This document shows positions 26,821-35,845 of a DNA stretch of 64,000 nucleotides, piece by piece. Position 1 is the first letter of the stretch, and the number at the start of each line of letters is the position of its first letter. Both the position numbers and the translations under genes were made by a program. The notes beneath the pieces are model-generated. The model was not told the origin of the DNA, made no database searches, and saw nothing but the letters and a program-made list of their open reading frames with translations. The stretch is from contig NZ_SDWW01000017.1 in the NCBI RefSeq assembly GCF_004168625.1, positions 16,815 to 80,814 on the forward strand. Reading direction: 5' to 3'. Origin of the DNA: Pengzhenrongella frigida. Its GTDB lineage: Bacteria; Actinomycetota; Actinomycetes; Actinomycetales; Cellulomonadaceae.

Positions 26821-29324
26821 GCGCGCACATGGGCGCCGAGCCGCCGGAGATCGTCCCCGGAGTCGTCTCGGTCGTACTGGTCAACTACCGCGGCGCCGAA
26901 GACACGATCACGTGCCTGAAGGCGTTCGACGACGTCGACTGGCCGCGCGAACAGCTCGAGCTCATCGTCGTCGACAACGACTCCGGCGACGGCAGCGTCG
27001 AGCGGATCCGCGCGGCGGTGCCGTCGGCCGTCGTGATCGAGGCCGGGGGCAACACCGGCTTCGCCGGGGGCTGCAACTTCGGGGTGTCCCACGCGAAGGG
27101 GCAGTACGTCGGGTTCATCAACAACGACGCCCGCCCGCACGCGCAGTGGGTGTCGGCCGCCGTCGCCGCGTTCGACGCCGAGCCGACCGTCGGGTCGGTG
27201 GCGTCGAAGGTGCTCGACTGGGACGGCAAGCTCATCGACTACGTCGACGGGTCGATGACGTGGTTCGGGATGGGCTACAAGCGCGAGGTCGAGAAGCCGG
27301 ACTCGTCCGCCTACGACCAGCCCAAGGACGTGCTGTTCGGCACGGGTGCGGCGATGTTCGTGCGGACCGCGCTGTACCGCGAGGTCGGTGGCTTCGACGA
27401 GCGGTTCTTCATGTTCTACGAGGACGTCGACTTCGGCTGGCGCCTGAACCTGCTCGGACACCGCGTGCAGTACGTGCCCACGTCGATCGCGTACCACAAG
27501 CACCACGTGACGATGAAGAAGTTCGGCAGCTTCCGGGAGAGCTACCTCCTCGAGCGCAACGCGCTGCTCGCGATGTACAAGAACTACGACGACGAGTCGC
27601 TCGCCCGGGCGCTGCCCGCGGCGATGGCGCTCGCCGTGCGCCGCTCGGTGGCCCGGACCGGTCTGGACGCCAGCGTCCTGGACCTCCAGCGCTCACCCGG
27701 CGGAGACGACGTCGAGACCCTCGAGGTCCCGAAGATGGCGCTGACCGGACCGCTCGCGATCGACTACTTCGTCGAGCAGCTGCCGAGCCTGATCGTGACC
27801 CGCCGAGAGCTCCAGGCGACCCGGCGTCGCAGCGACCGGGACCTGTTCCCGCTGTTCCGCGAGTCGATCGAGCCGGCCTACGGCATGCCCAGCTACCTGG
27901 CCGCCCATGAGGTGCTGATCGAGGCGTTCGAGATCGTCGAGCACTTCAACGCCCGCCACCGCATCCTCATCGTCACCGGCGAGCCGCTCACCGAGCGCAT
28001 GGCCGGGCCCGCCATCCGCGCCTGGGAGATCGCCAAGGCCCTCGCACCGGACCACGACGTGCGCCTCGTCTCGACGGCTGGGGCCAAGCGCGACGGTGCT
28101 GGCTTCTCGGTCGAGTACGCGGCCGGCACCGGTCTGCGTGAGCCCACCGGCTGGGCCGACGTGATCATCTTCCAGGGGTTCCTGCTGGAGACGGCGCTGT
28201 GGGTCAAGCCGAGCTCGGCGATCATCGTGGCGGACATCTACGACCCGATGCACCTCGAGCAGCTCGAGCAGGCCAAGGACCTCGGTCCCGCCGGTCGCCA
28301 GAACGCCCTGCAGGTGACCACGCACGCCCTGAACGAGCAGCTCCGCCGAGCCGACTTCCTGCTGTGCGCCTCCGACAAGCAGCGCGACTTCTGGCTCGGC
28401 CAGCTGGCCGGCCAGGGGCGGGTCAACCCGGCCGTCTACGACGAGAACGCCAATCTGGACAACCTGATCGCCGTCGTGCCGTTCGGGATCGAGGACACGC
28501 CGCCCGTCCAGAAGCGGCACGGGATCAAGGGCACGGTGCCCGGCATCGGACCGGACGACAAGGTCATCATCTGGGGCGGGGGCATCTACAACTGGTTCGA
28601 TCCGCTGACCCTCATCCGGGCGGTCGACCGGCTCAAGGACCGCCACCCGGAGGTTCGGCTGTTCTTCATGGGGCTCAAGCACCCCAACCCGGGCGTCCCC
28701 GACATGCAGGTGGCCTGGGAGACCCAGGAGCTGTCCCGCACGCTCGGACTGACCGGCCGGCACGTCTTCTTCAACGAGGGTTGGGTTCCGTACGCGGAGC
28801 GTGCGGACTTCCTGCTCGACGCCGACGTCGGCGTCTCGACCCACTTCCAGCACGTCGAGACGGCCTTCAGCTTCCGCACCCGCATCCTCGACTACCTGTG
28901 GGCCTCGCTCCCGATCGTGGCGACCGACGGCGACACGTTCGCTCCGCTGATCCGCGAGCACGGTCTGGGCCGGGTCGTGCCCGCGCAGGACGTCGACGCC
29001 CTCGAGGCTGCCCTCGAAGAGATGCTGTTCGACGAGGCGGCGGCCGGTGCCGCGGTTGCGGCCGTGCGCGAGTTCGCCGGTGGTTACGCATGGGCGACCG
29101 TGCTCAAACCGTTGGTCGACTTCTGCCGGCAACCACGGCGGGCACCGGACCTCGCGGTGACGGCGGAAGCCGCTCCGCGTCGGGCCCGGGCCGTGCGGCC
29201 CCGCCCCTCGATCCGGGCGGACGCTGCCCTGGCTCGCGACTACCTCCGTGCCGGTGGCGTGCGCGAGGTCGGTCGGCGTGCGGTGGGGCGGCTCCGGCGG
29301 GTCGGCGGGGCGTCGACGAGCTGA
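26817..29324 (+). CDS. Two-domain glycosyltransferase: N-terminal GT2 and C-terminal GT4-like
   Basis: 835 residues. The first about 290 are a rhamnosyltransferase-like GT2 domain: VVSVVLVNYRGAEDTI, LIVVDNDSGDGSVE, NTGFAGGCNFGVSHAKG, VGFINNDARPH and FMFYEDVDFGWRLNLLGHRV. After a helical linker, RILIVTGEPLTERMAGPAIRAWEIAKAL begins a GT-B domain, with VIIWGGGIYNWFDPLTLIRAV and FNEGWVPYAERADFLLDADVGVSTHFQHVET. The tail is basic and proline-rich. A fusion would add two sugars in succession or tether two activities. The ATG at 26817 overlaps the previous TGA. Confidence 0.85.
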   Translation: MSAHMGAEPPEIVPGVVSVVLVNYRGAEDTITCLKAFDDVDWPREQLELIVVDNDSGDGSVERIRAAVPSAVVIEAGGNTGFAGGCNFGVSHAKGQYVGFINNDARPHAQWVSAAVAAFDAEPTVGSVASKVLDWDGKLIDYVDGSMTWFGMGYKREVEKPDSSAYDQPKDVLFGTGAAMFVRTALYREVGGFDERFFMFYEDVDFGWRLNLLGHRVQYVPTSIAYHKHHVTMKKFGSFRESYLLERNALLAMYKNYDDESLARALPAAMALAVRRSVARTGLDASVLDLQRSPGGDDVETLEVPKMALTGPLAIDYFVEQLPSLIVTRRELQATRRRSDRDLFPLFRESIEPAYGMPSYLAAHEVLIEAFEIVEHFNARHRILIVTGEPLTERMAGPAIRAWEIAKALAPDHDVRLVSTAGAKRDGAGFSVEYAAGTGLREPTGWADVIIFQGFLLETALWVKPSSAIIVADIYDPMHLEQLEQAKDLGPAGRQNALQVTTHALNEQLRRADFLLCASDKQRDFWLGQLAGQGRVNPAVYDENANLDNLIAVVPFGIEDTPPVQKRHGIKGTVPGIGPDDKVIIWGGGIYNWFDPLTLIRAVDRLKDRHPEVRLFFMGLKHPNPGVPDMQVAWETQELSRTLGLTGRHVFFNEGWVPYAERADFLLDADVGVSTHFQHVETAFSFRTRILDYLWASLPIVATDGDTFAPLIREHGLGRVVPAQDVDALEAALEEMLFDEAAAGAAVAAVREFAGGYAWATVLKPLVDFCRQPRRAPDLAVTAEAAPRRARAVRPRPSIRADAALARDYLRAGGVREVGRRAVGRLRRVGGASTS

Positions 29325-29390
29325 TCCGGCGGCTGCGTCGGGCCGAGCTGGCTCAAGCGGCGAACGAGCTCGCTCAAGCGGTGCAGCAGA

Positions 29391-31790
29391 TCAGCGGAAT
29401 GTTCGCCGCGCCGCCTGCGCGGTCTTGCGGAGCTGCGAGGCCAGCGTGAGCCGGGACCTGGCGCGGCGTTGCGCGCTGGTCTCCGCGAGCCGGGCGGTGA
29501 TGTGGCGCGCCGCGGCCTGCGGTGAGTGGAGCGCGACGAGGTCGGCCACCGCGCGGGCGCCGCGGGCGGCTGCTTCGTCCGGCTCAGCGATCACCTGACG
29601 CATCAGCTGGGCCGCCACATCGAGGTCCGGATCGGCCCAGATCCCGTCCGCCGGGTACGGCTCGGCGCCCGCGCCGATCGCCGTCGGCCGCCACGGGACC
29701 AGGAAGCTGTTCTGCTCGGTCATGAACTGGAGATTGCCGCTGTACCCGGTGGCGATGACGGGTTTGCCCCACGCCATGGCCTCGGCCATGGTCAGGCCAA
29801 GTCCCTCGGACCGGTGCAGCGAGACGTAGCAGGTGCACAGGGCGACGAGCGCGTCCCGGTCCTCGGCACTGAGGTAGTCCTCGAGGAGCAGGACGTCGGT
29901 GGAGCCGGCGACGCGGAGCCGGAGCCGTTCGGCCTGGTCGGGGCGCTGCGCGGCGTTGATCGACTTGATGACCAGGAGCGGGCCCTGCCCGGGGCGGAAC
30001 GCCGCCTCGAAGGCGTCGACCAGCCCCCACGGGTTCTTGCGCTCCGCGGTGCTCAGGTAGTCGAACGTGAACAGGAAGTAGGGCCGGTCGGGCAGGCCCA
30101 GGTCGGCCCGGGTCCGGTCGGGGGCGGCCCGGGGCTGCGGCAACGGAGGCGTGATGGTGCGCACGGGGACCGGCGAGTGCGGCTCGACCGCGCGCCGGAC
30201 GAAATCGGTGGCCACCCAGACCTCGTCGACGTGGCGGAAGCCTTCGTGCTGGGAGAGCGGGAAGTCCTCGACCTCCCAGTACCACATGCCGATCCGGTAG
30301 CTCGTGGTCAGCAGCGACGGCACGGACGCGGCGATCGTCGGCGTCATGTCGGCGTTGACGCAGAGCAGGGTCGTGTCGAACGGCGCGCCGACCTCGGCGG
30401 CGGCGTAGCGGGCGCCCTGCCGGCTCTGCAGATGGGCGTCGACGGACGCCGTGGCGTGGGGGATGCCCCCGGCCGCCAGCGCGGTCACCATCAGGCGCGC
30501 CGATTCGCCGACCCCGAGCTCGGCCCGCAGATAGCCGACGACGTTGACCCCGGATCGTGCGGGGCCCCGACGCGGGTGTGGCCGCGGGGTCGCCCCCTCG
30601 GGTCGGATCGCGGCCAGGGTGAGGTCGATGAGTGCGGTGCTGTAGGTGGGTTCGTGGCGTCCGTGGAGGTCCGCCCACTCGAGGAACGGGCCCACGTGCT
30701 CACCGGGCACTCCCGGGTAGGCAGCGAGGAGGTCGGGCCGGGACCGGTACACCGACGCGAGGTAGCGACCCAACCCGCCGTCACGGCCACCCGGCGTCGG
30801 CTGCACGAGCCAGGCGGCGAACTCCGCACTGCGGTTCGGGTCGACCGGGTCGGGCAGCGCCTCGAGGCAGGAGTCCTGGCTCTCGCTGAGCGCCGCACGG
30901 AACACGGCCCGCAGCTGGGGGTGTACCGCGGCACCCAGGGACGTCATGGGGGTCACGTCGGTCTGCGCGATCGCGACGGGATCCTCCCGAAGCTCGTTCG
31001 CGTGCTCGGCAGCGAGGAGCGCCAGGCCGGGGTGCTCGCTGAGCAGGACGCGGGGTGGTCGGGGGGAGCGCGGGTCCAGGAGCCACGGGGCCTGGGGATC
31101 GAGAACCGTGAGGTCGACGGCGACGGCTGCGGTGCCATCCACCGACAGCGCCCCGGCGGCATCGGTGCCGATCCGGGATGCGGGGCAGGTCCAGGCTGAG
31201 ACGAGGAGCCCGGGGGAGTGGACCGCGAGGTGCGGCAGTGTGCTCGCCGCCAGATCGAGCCAGCGGTCGCCGGACGTGCTCGGGTCGGCGGCGAGCCGCT
31301 CCCAGAGGCTCAGGAAGGCCGTGGCGCGACGGCTCACCGCGATGAGCCCAGGAGCGTACGAGCCCGCGTCGAGCAGGTCGCTGGGGCCGGGCCACCGGTC
31401 GTCGGTCGGGAGGGTCTCGACGGCCCGGGAGAGCAGGGCGACCTGATGCTCGGCCGCGAGGTCGGCGAGCTCGGCCGGGTCGCGCAGGAGCACGACCCCT
31501 GCGCCCACGGCGATCGCCGTCGGCCCCGACTCGAGTGCGTGGCGGAGGATCGCGGGCTGCATCCAGCGCACCTGGCCCGCAGGATCGAGCAGGACGGACC
31601 GCACATGGTGCTCGTGCGCGGCGATCCCGAGGTCGTCGGGAGTGACGACCTGTTCGTCGCGGACGGGGACGTAGCTGTCGTCGAGGTCCAGGACATGGAC
31701 GTTCACGGCGGGCGCGCAGGCGAACGCCGAGCGGACCGTCGCGCGTGCCCGGGCGTGCGTCGGTGAGGTGCTCACCACCGCGATCTGCAC
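29391..31790 (-). CDS. Giant glycosyltransferase: N-terminal GT-A-like region, C-terminal GT4 domain
   Basis: About 800 residues. The C-terminal part is a GT4 enzyme: VNVVGYLRAELGVGESARLMVTAL, YWEVEDFPLSQHEGF, VWVATDFVRRAV, FLFTFDYLSTAERKNPWGLVDAF and HRSEGLGLTMAEAMAWGKPVIATGYSGN. The first about 390 residues begin VQIAVVSTSPTHARARATVRSAF and include GPTAIAVGAGVVLLRDPAELADLAA then APGLIAVSRRATAFLSLWERLA. This pattern resembles GT8/nucleotide-diphospho-sugar transferases, but the usual DxD is replaced by VGAG. The GTG at 31790 is preferred because GAGAGG lies about 10 nt upstream; the GTG at 31808 is possible. The gene follows the DUF2142 gene on the same strand. Confidence 0.8.
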   Translation of the reverse strand: MQIAVVSTSPTHARARATVRSAFACAPAVNVHVLDLDDSYVPVRDEQVVTPDDLGIAAHEHHVRSVLLDPAGQVRWMQPAILRHALESGPTAIAVGAGVVLLRDPAELADLAAEHQVALLSRAVETLPTDDRWPGPSDLLDAGSYAPGLIAVSRRATAFLSLWERLAADPSTSGDRWLDLAASTLPHLAVHSPGLLVSAWTCPASRIGTDAAGALSVDGTAAVAVDLTVLDPQAPWLLDPRSPRPPRVLLSEHPGLALLAAEHANELREDPVAIAQTDVTPMTSLGAAVHPQLRAVFRAALSESQDSCLEALPDPVDPNRSAEFAAWLVQPTPGGRDGGLGRYLASVYRSRPDLLAAYPGVPGEHVGPFLEWADLHGRHEPTYSTALIDLTLAAIRPEGATPRPHPRRGPARSGVNVVGYLRAELGVGESARLMVTALAAGGIPHATASVDAHLQSRQGARYAAAEVGAPFDTTLLCVNADMTPTIAASVPSLLTTSYRIGMWYWEVEDFPLSQHEGFRHVDEVWVATDFVRRAVEPHSPVPVRTITPPLPQPRAAPDRTRADLGLPDRPYFLFTFDYLSTAERKNPWGLVDAFEAAFRPGQGPLLVIKSINAAQRPDQAERLRLRVAGSTDVLLLEDYLSAEDRDALVALCTCYVSLHRSEGLGLTMAEAMAWGKPVIATGYSGNLQFMTEQNSFLVPWRPTAIGAGAEPYPADGIWADPDLDVAAQLMRQVIAEPDEAAARGARAVADLVALHSPQAAARHITARLAETSAQRRARSRLTLASQLRKTAQAARRTFR

Positions 31791-31825
31791 TCTGGCGTGA
31801 CCTCTCACCGGATGGGGACGACGCC

Positions 31826-33238
31826 CTAGACGGACAGCAGTCGGACGAGGGTGGCCAGCAGCATGCCGGCTGCTCCCAGCGAGACGAGCCAGGTCGCCTC
31901 CCGGGTCTTGAGCAGCCCAGCGGTCAGCACTGCCACCACGGGGACCAGCGTGGCCGCGTACCGCCCCGGCGGCGGGACGTAGACCCCCTGACCGTAGAAG
32001 CTGACCAGCACGAAGATGGGGCCGCCGATGATGGCGGTCAGGAGCAGGGCCTGCGCATAGGACCGGGTCCGGATCGACGGGGTCCAGAAGAGCGCGGCGC
32101 CGACCAGGCCGGCGACGAAGAAGGTCCCGATCGCTCGTTCGGTGATCATCTGCAGCAGCCCGTTGCCGACGGAGACGCCGCTCGCACCGAGGGGGTACAG
32201 GAAGACCCCGATCTGCTCGATCATGCCGCGCAGCGGGAAGGCGTCGACGGCGAACCGCTCGCTCATCGGGGTCACCGCGTTGCCGTGGGCGAGCGCACCC
32301 TGGATCGCCATCGTCGCGCCCAGGACGACGACGGTCGTCACCGACACGACGATCCCCCCGAGGATCCAGGGGGCGACAGCCCGGTCATCTGCGTCGTGGG
32401 ACGCGTCGCGGGGCAGATCGGACGACCGGCGTTCGACGAGCGCCCGCACGATCCGGATCACGAAGTACAGGCCGACCGCGAGCAGCAGCATGACGTTGGT
32501 CATCTTGATCAGGAGCGCGACGGCGACCACGAGCGCCAGGACGGGCCATCGGCGACGCGGCGCGCCTTCCCAGTACAGGCACGCCAGAAAGATGCCCGCG
32601 CCCACGGCGAAGCTCGCGGCGTCGGGAGTGATCGTGGCGGACGGGTAGAGCACCGAGGGAGCGCACGCGAACGCGATCAGGACCGCCGCGAGAGGCACCC
32701 GGTCGATCCCGAGCCGGCGACCGGACGCGTAGGCGAGCAGCAGCCCGACCGCGAGCCACAGACCGCCCACCAACCGGCCCGTCGTGACGAGGCTGCCGAT
32801 CCCGGTGACGAGCTTGAGGGGCAGCGCGAACACCTTGGTCAGCGTGTAGTAGACCGGGGTGTTGATCGAGGCCGTGTTGTAGCCGAGCTCCTGGAACACG
32901 CGGGGGTTGTACACCGCGGTGGTCGAGCAGGCGGGGGTCACGAAGCCGGCCGAGTCGATGCCGCGGCAGGCCTCCTCGCGCATCGCGTCCTGGCCGACGC
33001 TGTCGCCGGGGGCGACGATCGCCGGGCTCTTGTACAGGTAGTCGATGTGCTGGAGCTCGTCGACCGGCCCGACCTTCGCGTACTCGGTGACGTGCAGCCC
33101 GACCAGGATGAACGCGACGAGCACCAGGACCGCGGGTGCGCTCCAGTGGCGAAGGGTGGTCGGGTCGATTCGCCGTCGGGTCCGGGTGCCCAGATCGGCA
33201 TCCGGGACTTCGGCAACCTGCGGAACGACGCTGGACAC
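31826..33238 (-). CDS. DUF2142 polytopic membrane protein
   Basis: 470 residues with about twelve hydrophobic segments. After the first helix the extracytoplasmic loop reads VGPVDELQHIDYLYKSPAIV. This DE..H signature belongs to DUF2142, a family found in polysaccharide loci and thought to be GT-C-like glycosyltransferases. A later SATITPDAASFAVGAGIFLA is also family-typical. The GTG at 33238 has GAGGGTGG upstream. It likely transfers a polyprenyl-phosphate-linked sugar on the outer membrane face (inference). It is co-directional with the GT cluster upstream and the giant GT downstream. Confidence 0.8.
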   Translation of the reverse strand: MSSVVPQVAEVPDADLGTRTRRRIDPTTLRHWSAPAVLVLVAFILVGLHVTEYAKVGPVDELQHIDYLYKSPAIVAPGDSVGQDAMREEACRGIDSAGFVTPACSTTAVYNPRVFQELGYNTASINTPVYYTLTKVFALPLKLVTGIGSLVTTGRLVGGLWLAVGLLLAYASGRRLGIDRVPLAAVLIAFACAPSVLYPSATITPDAASFAVGAGIFLACLYWEGAPRRRWPVLALVVAVALLIKMTNVMLLLAVGLYFVIRIVRALVERRSSDLPRDASHDADDRAVAPWILGGIVVSVTTVVVLGATMAIQGALAHGNAVTPMSERFAVDAFPLRGMIEQIGVFLYPLGASGVSVGNGLLQMITERAIGTFFVAGLVGAALFWTPSIRTRSYAQALLLTAIIGGPIFVLVSFYGQGVYVPPPGRYAATLVPVVAVLTAGLLKTREATWLVSLGAAGMLLATLVRLLSV

Positions 33239-33309
33239 GCAACCACCCTCTTCGAGCGTCGCCAAGGGGGACGGACGCGTTTCGGGCGGCAGTCTAGCCG
33301 AGCGAGCCG

Positions 33310-34407
33310 CTAGGACCCGGTCGCCTGGGCGTACGCGGCGGCCGTCAGCTCTGCGGCATGTGCCCAGGTGAACTGCAGGGACCGGTCGAGCGACGCGGCC
33401 GCGAGGCGGGCGTGCTCCGGCCCGCAGGCCGCGCGGATCCCCCGGGCGATGTCGGTCGGTGAGGTCGGCTCCACGAGGATCCCGGCGTCGTCGCCCGTGA
33501 TCTCCCGCATGGAGGTTCCGACCGAGGTGATCACCGGCAGCCCGAACGACATCGCCTCCAGCACGGGCAGGCCGAACCCTTCCCAGAGCGACGGGAAGCA
33601 GAACGCCGTGGCGTGGCGGTAGGCGACGCGCAGGTCCGCGTTGCTCAGGCGGCCGAGGTGGTGGACGCGCGCCGCCCACGGCCGCCCGGCGAGCAGGTCC
33701 GTGATGCTCACGTCGCCCCAGCCGGGCTGGCCCACGAGGACGAGGTGCAGGTCGGGGTCGTCACCGGCCACCAGGCCGAAGGCCTCGAGCAGGTTGCTGA
33801 CGTTCTTGCGGGGCTCGAGCGTGCCGCACCACAGGACGTACCTCGCGGGCAGGGTGAGGTCGTGGGGTGTCCCGGTCGGCTCGCCGACGGGGTGCACGCC
33901 GTGCGGAACGACGTGGATCCGGTCCGCCTCGATGCCGGCGGCGATGCAGTCCTCGGCGGTGGCCTGCGACGGCACGATGACCACGTCGGCCTCGGCCCGG
34001 GTCCGCTCCAGCGCACGCGTGAAGAACCTCACGCCCCGGGGCGTGAAGTGCGTGGGATCGCGCAGGAACGCCACGTCGTGCACGGTGACCACGAGCGGCC
34101 GACTGGTCCGGGGGATCGCCCAGGTGGTGGCATGGACGACGTCGAGCCCGTGGACGGTCCACTCGGGGCGGGGGAACGGTGCCCGGTTCCACAGGCGGTA
34201 GAGCGCCGCGCGGGGCAGGCCGAGGGACCGGACCGGGATCGACAGCGAGAAGTCGGCGCCCGGGGGCGAGCGATGGGGTGCGGCGAGACCGATCGGTTCG
34301 ACCCCAGGGTGCGCCATCAGCGCCGCGGCGAGCTCGACGATGTACGTCGCCGACCCTCCCGGCACGCGCTGCCAGCACTGCTCGACGGTGAGTCCCACGC
34401 GCATCAT
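33310..34407 (-). CDS. Family 4 glycosyltransferase
   Basis: 365 residues, full-length GT-B fold. MRVGLTVEQCWQRVPGGSATYIVELAAAL carries the N-terminal donor/acceptor glycine loop. VVTVHDVAFLRDP, VVPSQATAEDCIAAG, YVLWCGTLEPRKNVSNLLEAFG and CFPSLWEGFGLPVLEAMSFGLPVITS follow. Family members are often mannosyl- or rhamnosyltransferases. The ATG overlaps the stop of the GT2 gene upstream, placing it in a six-gene overlapping operon (38946 to 33310). Confidence 0.9.
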   Translation of the reverse strand: MMRVGLTVEQCWQRVPGGSATYIVELAAALMAHPGVEPIGLAAPHRSPPGADFSLSIPVRSLGLPRAALYRLWNRAPFPRPEWTVHGLDVVHATTWAIPRTSRPLVVTVHDVAFLRDPTHFTPRGVRFFTRALERTRAEADVVIVPSQATAEDCIAAGIEADRIHVVPHGVHPVGEPTGTPHDLTLPARYVLWCGTLEPRKNVSNLLEAFGLVAGDDPDLHLVLVGQPGWGDVSITDLLAGRPWAARVHHLGRLSNADLRVAYRHATAFCFPSLWEGFGLPVLEAMSFGLPVITSVGTSMREITGDDAGILVEPTSPTDIARGIRAACGPEHARLAAASLDRSLQFTWAHAAELTAAAYAQATGS

Positions 34408-35441
34408 CGGGTGCCGCCGTCCGGCACGAGGTAGCGGGCCACGACCTGGCGCGGAACTCGGGCGGCCCGGTCGACGGCGCGACGTCGACGCAGCGATCCC
34501 GGCAGCCGCGCCGCGACGTCGCGCAGGACCAGCAGCCGCCGCCGGCGGTCCGGCCCGAGGAGTGCGCGTCCGGCGGCCCGCGCGGTCCCTCGCCCGACGA
34601 CGGGCCAGGGTGCATGCATGAGGGCCACCGAGAGGCGGTTGCGCTCGTTGTTGTCGAGGAAGACCGTCGATCGCTCACCCGACGACGCCGCGTGGTCGTG
34701 CACCGTGCGCGCCTCGTCGACGTGTCGCACGGACCAGCCCCCGCGGCGCAGGCGCCAGGACAGCTCGGAGTCCTCGTAGTAGACGAACAGGGTCTCGTCG
34801 AGCAGGCCGACGTCGTCGAGCGCGAGCCGGCGCAGGGCGGCGCACCCGCCGTTGAAGCCGAACACGTCCGCAGGGGCTCCGGGGCCGTCGGACGGTGCCA
34901 GCCAGTCGCGGTCCCGCCCGTTCCCGCTGACGGTGACCTCGTTCCCGGTGCTGTTGAGCAACGTCACGCCCGCCCCCGCGTCGACCCGGACCCACCGCTT
35001 CCCGGCGGCGGAGACCAGCGCGGCCGGATCGGTGGGGGCCGCCGGCTCGAACGCGCCACTGAGCTGCACCCTGCCGGTGGTCGCCCCCAGCCGCGGGCCG
35101 CCGCGCTCGGCGTCGGCGTCGGCCAGGAGCGGGGCGGTGATCGTCCGGACGAAGTCGGGATCGGCCGTGGCGTCGTTGTTCAGGAGCACGACGACCGGGG
35201 TGCTGGTCGCTCGGATCCCGGCGTTCACCGCGCAGGCAAAGCCGGTGTTGTGCCCGAGCTCGATCAATCGGGCATCACGGCGCAGGCGCAGCGCCTCGAC
35301 GGAGCCGTCGGTCGAGCCGTTGTCGACCACGACCACCTCGAACCCCACCTCGTGGTTCTGCGCGAGGAGCGAGTCGAGGCAGCGCAGCGTCAGCTCACGG
35401 GCGTTCCACGACACGACGATGACGCTGGCGTCGACGCTCAC
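34404..35441 (-). CDS. Family 2 glycosyltransferase (rhamnosyltransferase-like)
   Basis: 345 residues. SVIVVSWNARELTLRCLDSLLAQ, EVVVVDNGSTDGSVEAL, LGHNTGFACAVNAGI and VVLLNNDATADPDFV are the GT2 donor-binding blocks. FGFNGGCAALRRLALDDVG and FVYYEDSELSWRLRRGGW are the acceptor-side blocks, with ED as likely catalytic base. The C-terminus is very basic. The GTG start overlaps the DUF2304 stop codon (GTGA). Confidence 0.9.
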   Translation of the reverse strand: MSVDASVIVVSWNARELTLRCLDSLLAQNHEVGFEVVVVDNGSTDGSVEALRLRRDARLIELGHNTGFACAVNAGIRATSTPVVVLLNNDATADPDFVRTITAPLLADADAERGGPRLGATTGRVQLSGAFEPAAPTDPAALVSAAGKRWVRVDAGAGVTLLNSTGNEVTVSGNGRDRDWLAPSDGPGAPADVFGFNGGCAALRRLALDDVGLLDETLFVYYEDSELSWRLRRGGWSVRHVDEARTVHDHAASSGERSTVFLDNNERNRLSVALMHAPWPVVGRGTARAAGRALLGPDRRRRLLVLRDVAARLPGSLRRRRAVDRAARVPRQVVARYLVPDGGTR

Positions 35442-35845
35442 ACGTCCTCGGAATCGGGTGCCTCGACCGGTGGCGAGGCGGCCGGTGGCAGCAGGAGGAG
35501 GACGGCCTCGCGGTCGCGCCGCGCCTCCAGCCGCTGCAGGGCGATCTCCTGCGCGAGGGTCCGGGTCTCCTCCTCGAGGTTGGAGATCTCGGTGCTCAGC
35601 TGGATGCAGACCGCGAGCAGGACGACGATGGCGATCGCGAAGACGAGATTGGCCGGCGTGCGCACCCCCACGAGGCTCGACAACCAGAACGCCAGCTGCG
35701 GAAAGGCGCCGATCAGCAGGACTGCCACGGTCAGCACGATCCAGATCGCCGCGTACTTCTCCCGGATCCGGCGGGTTCGCAGCAGGTAGACCAGCGATCC
35801 CACGAGCAGCAGGCAGACGAGCACCACCGTGGCGTAGGCGCTCAT
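35438..35845 (-). CDS. DUF2304 small membrane protein
   Basis: 135 residues with three hydrophobic segments (ATVVLVCLLLVGSLVYLL, YAAIWIVLTVAVLLIGAFPQLAFWLSSLVGV, and NLVFAIAIVVLLAVCIQLS). A charged helical tail follows, rich in Glu and Arg, that could form a coiled coil. Proteins of this family usually sit next to a polyprenyl-phosphate sugar transferase, and that is the case here. It may form a complex with the GT2 at 35842-36594 or flip its product. It overlaps genes on both sides by four bases. Confidence 0.85.
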   Translation of the reverse strand: MSAYATVVLVCLLLVGSLVYLLRTRRIREKYAAIWIVLTVAVLLIGAFPQLAFWLSSLVGVRTPANLVFAIAIVVLLAVCIQLSTEISNLEEETRTLAQEIALQRLEARRDREAVLLLLPPAASPPVEAPDSEDV

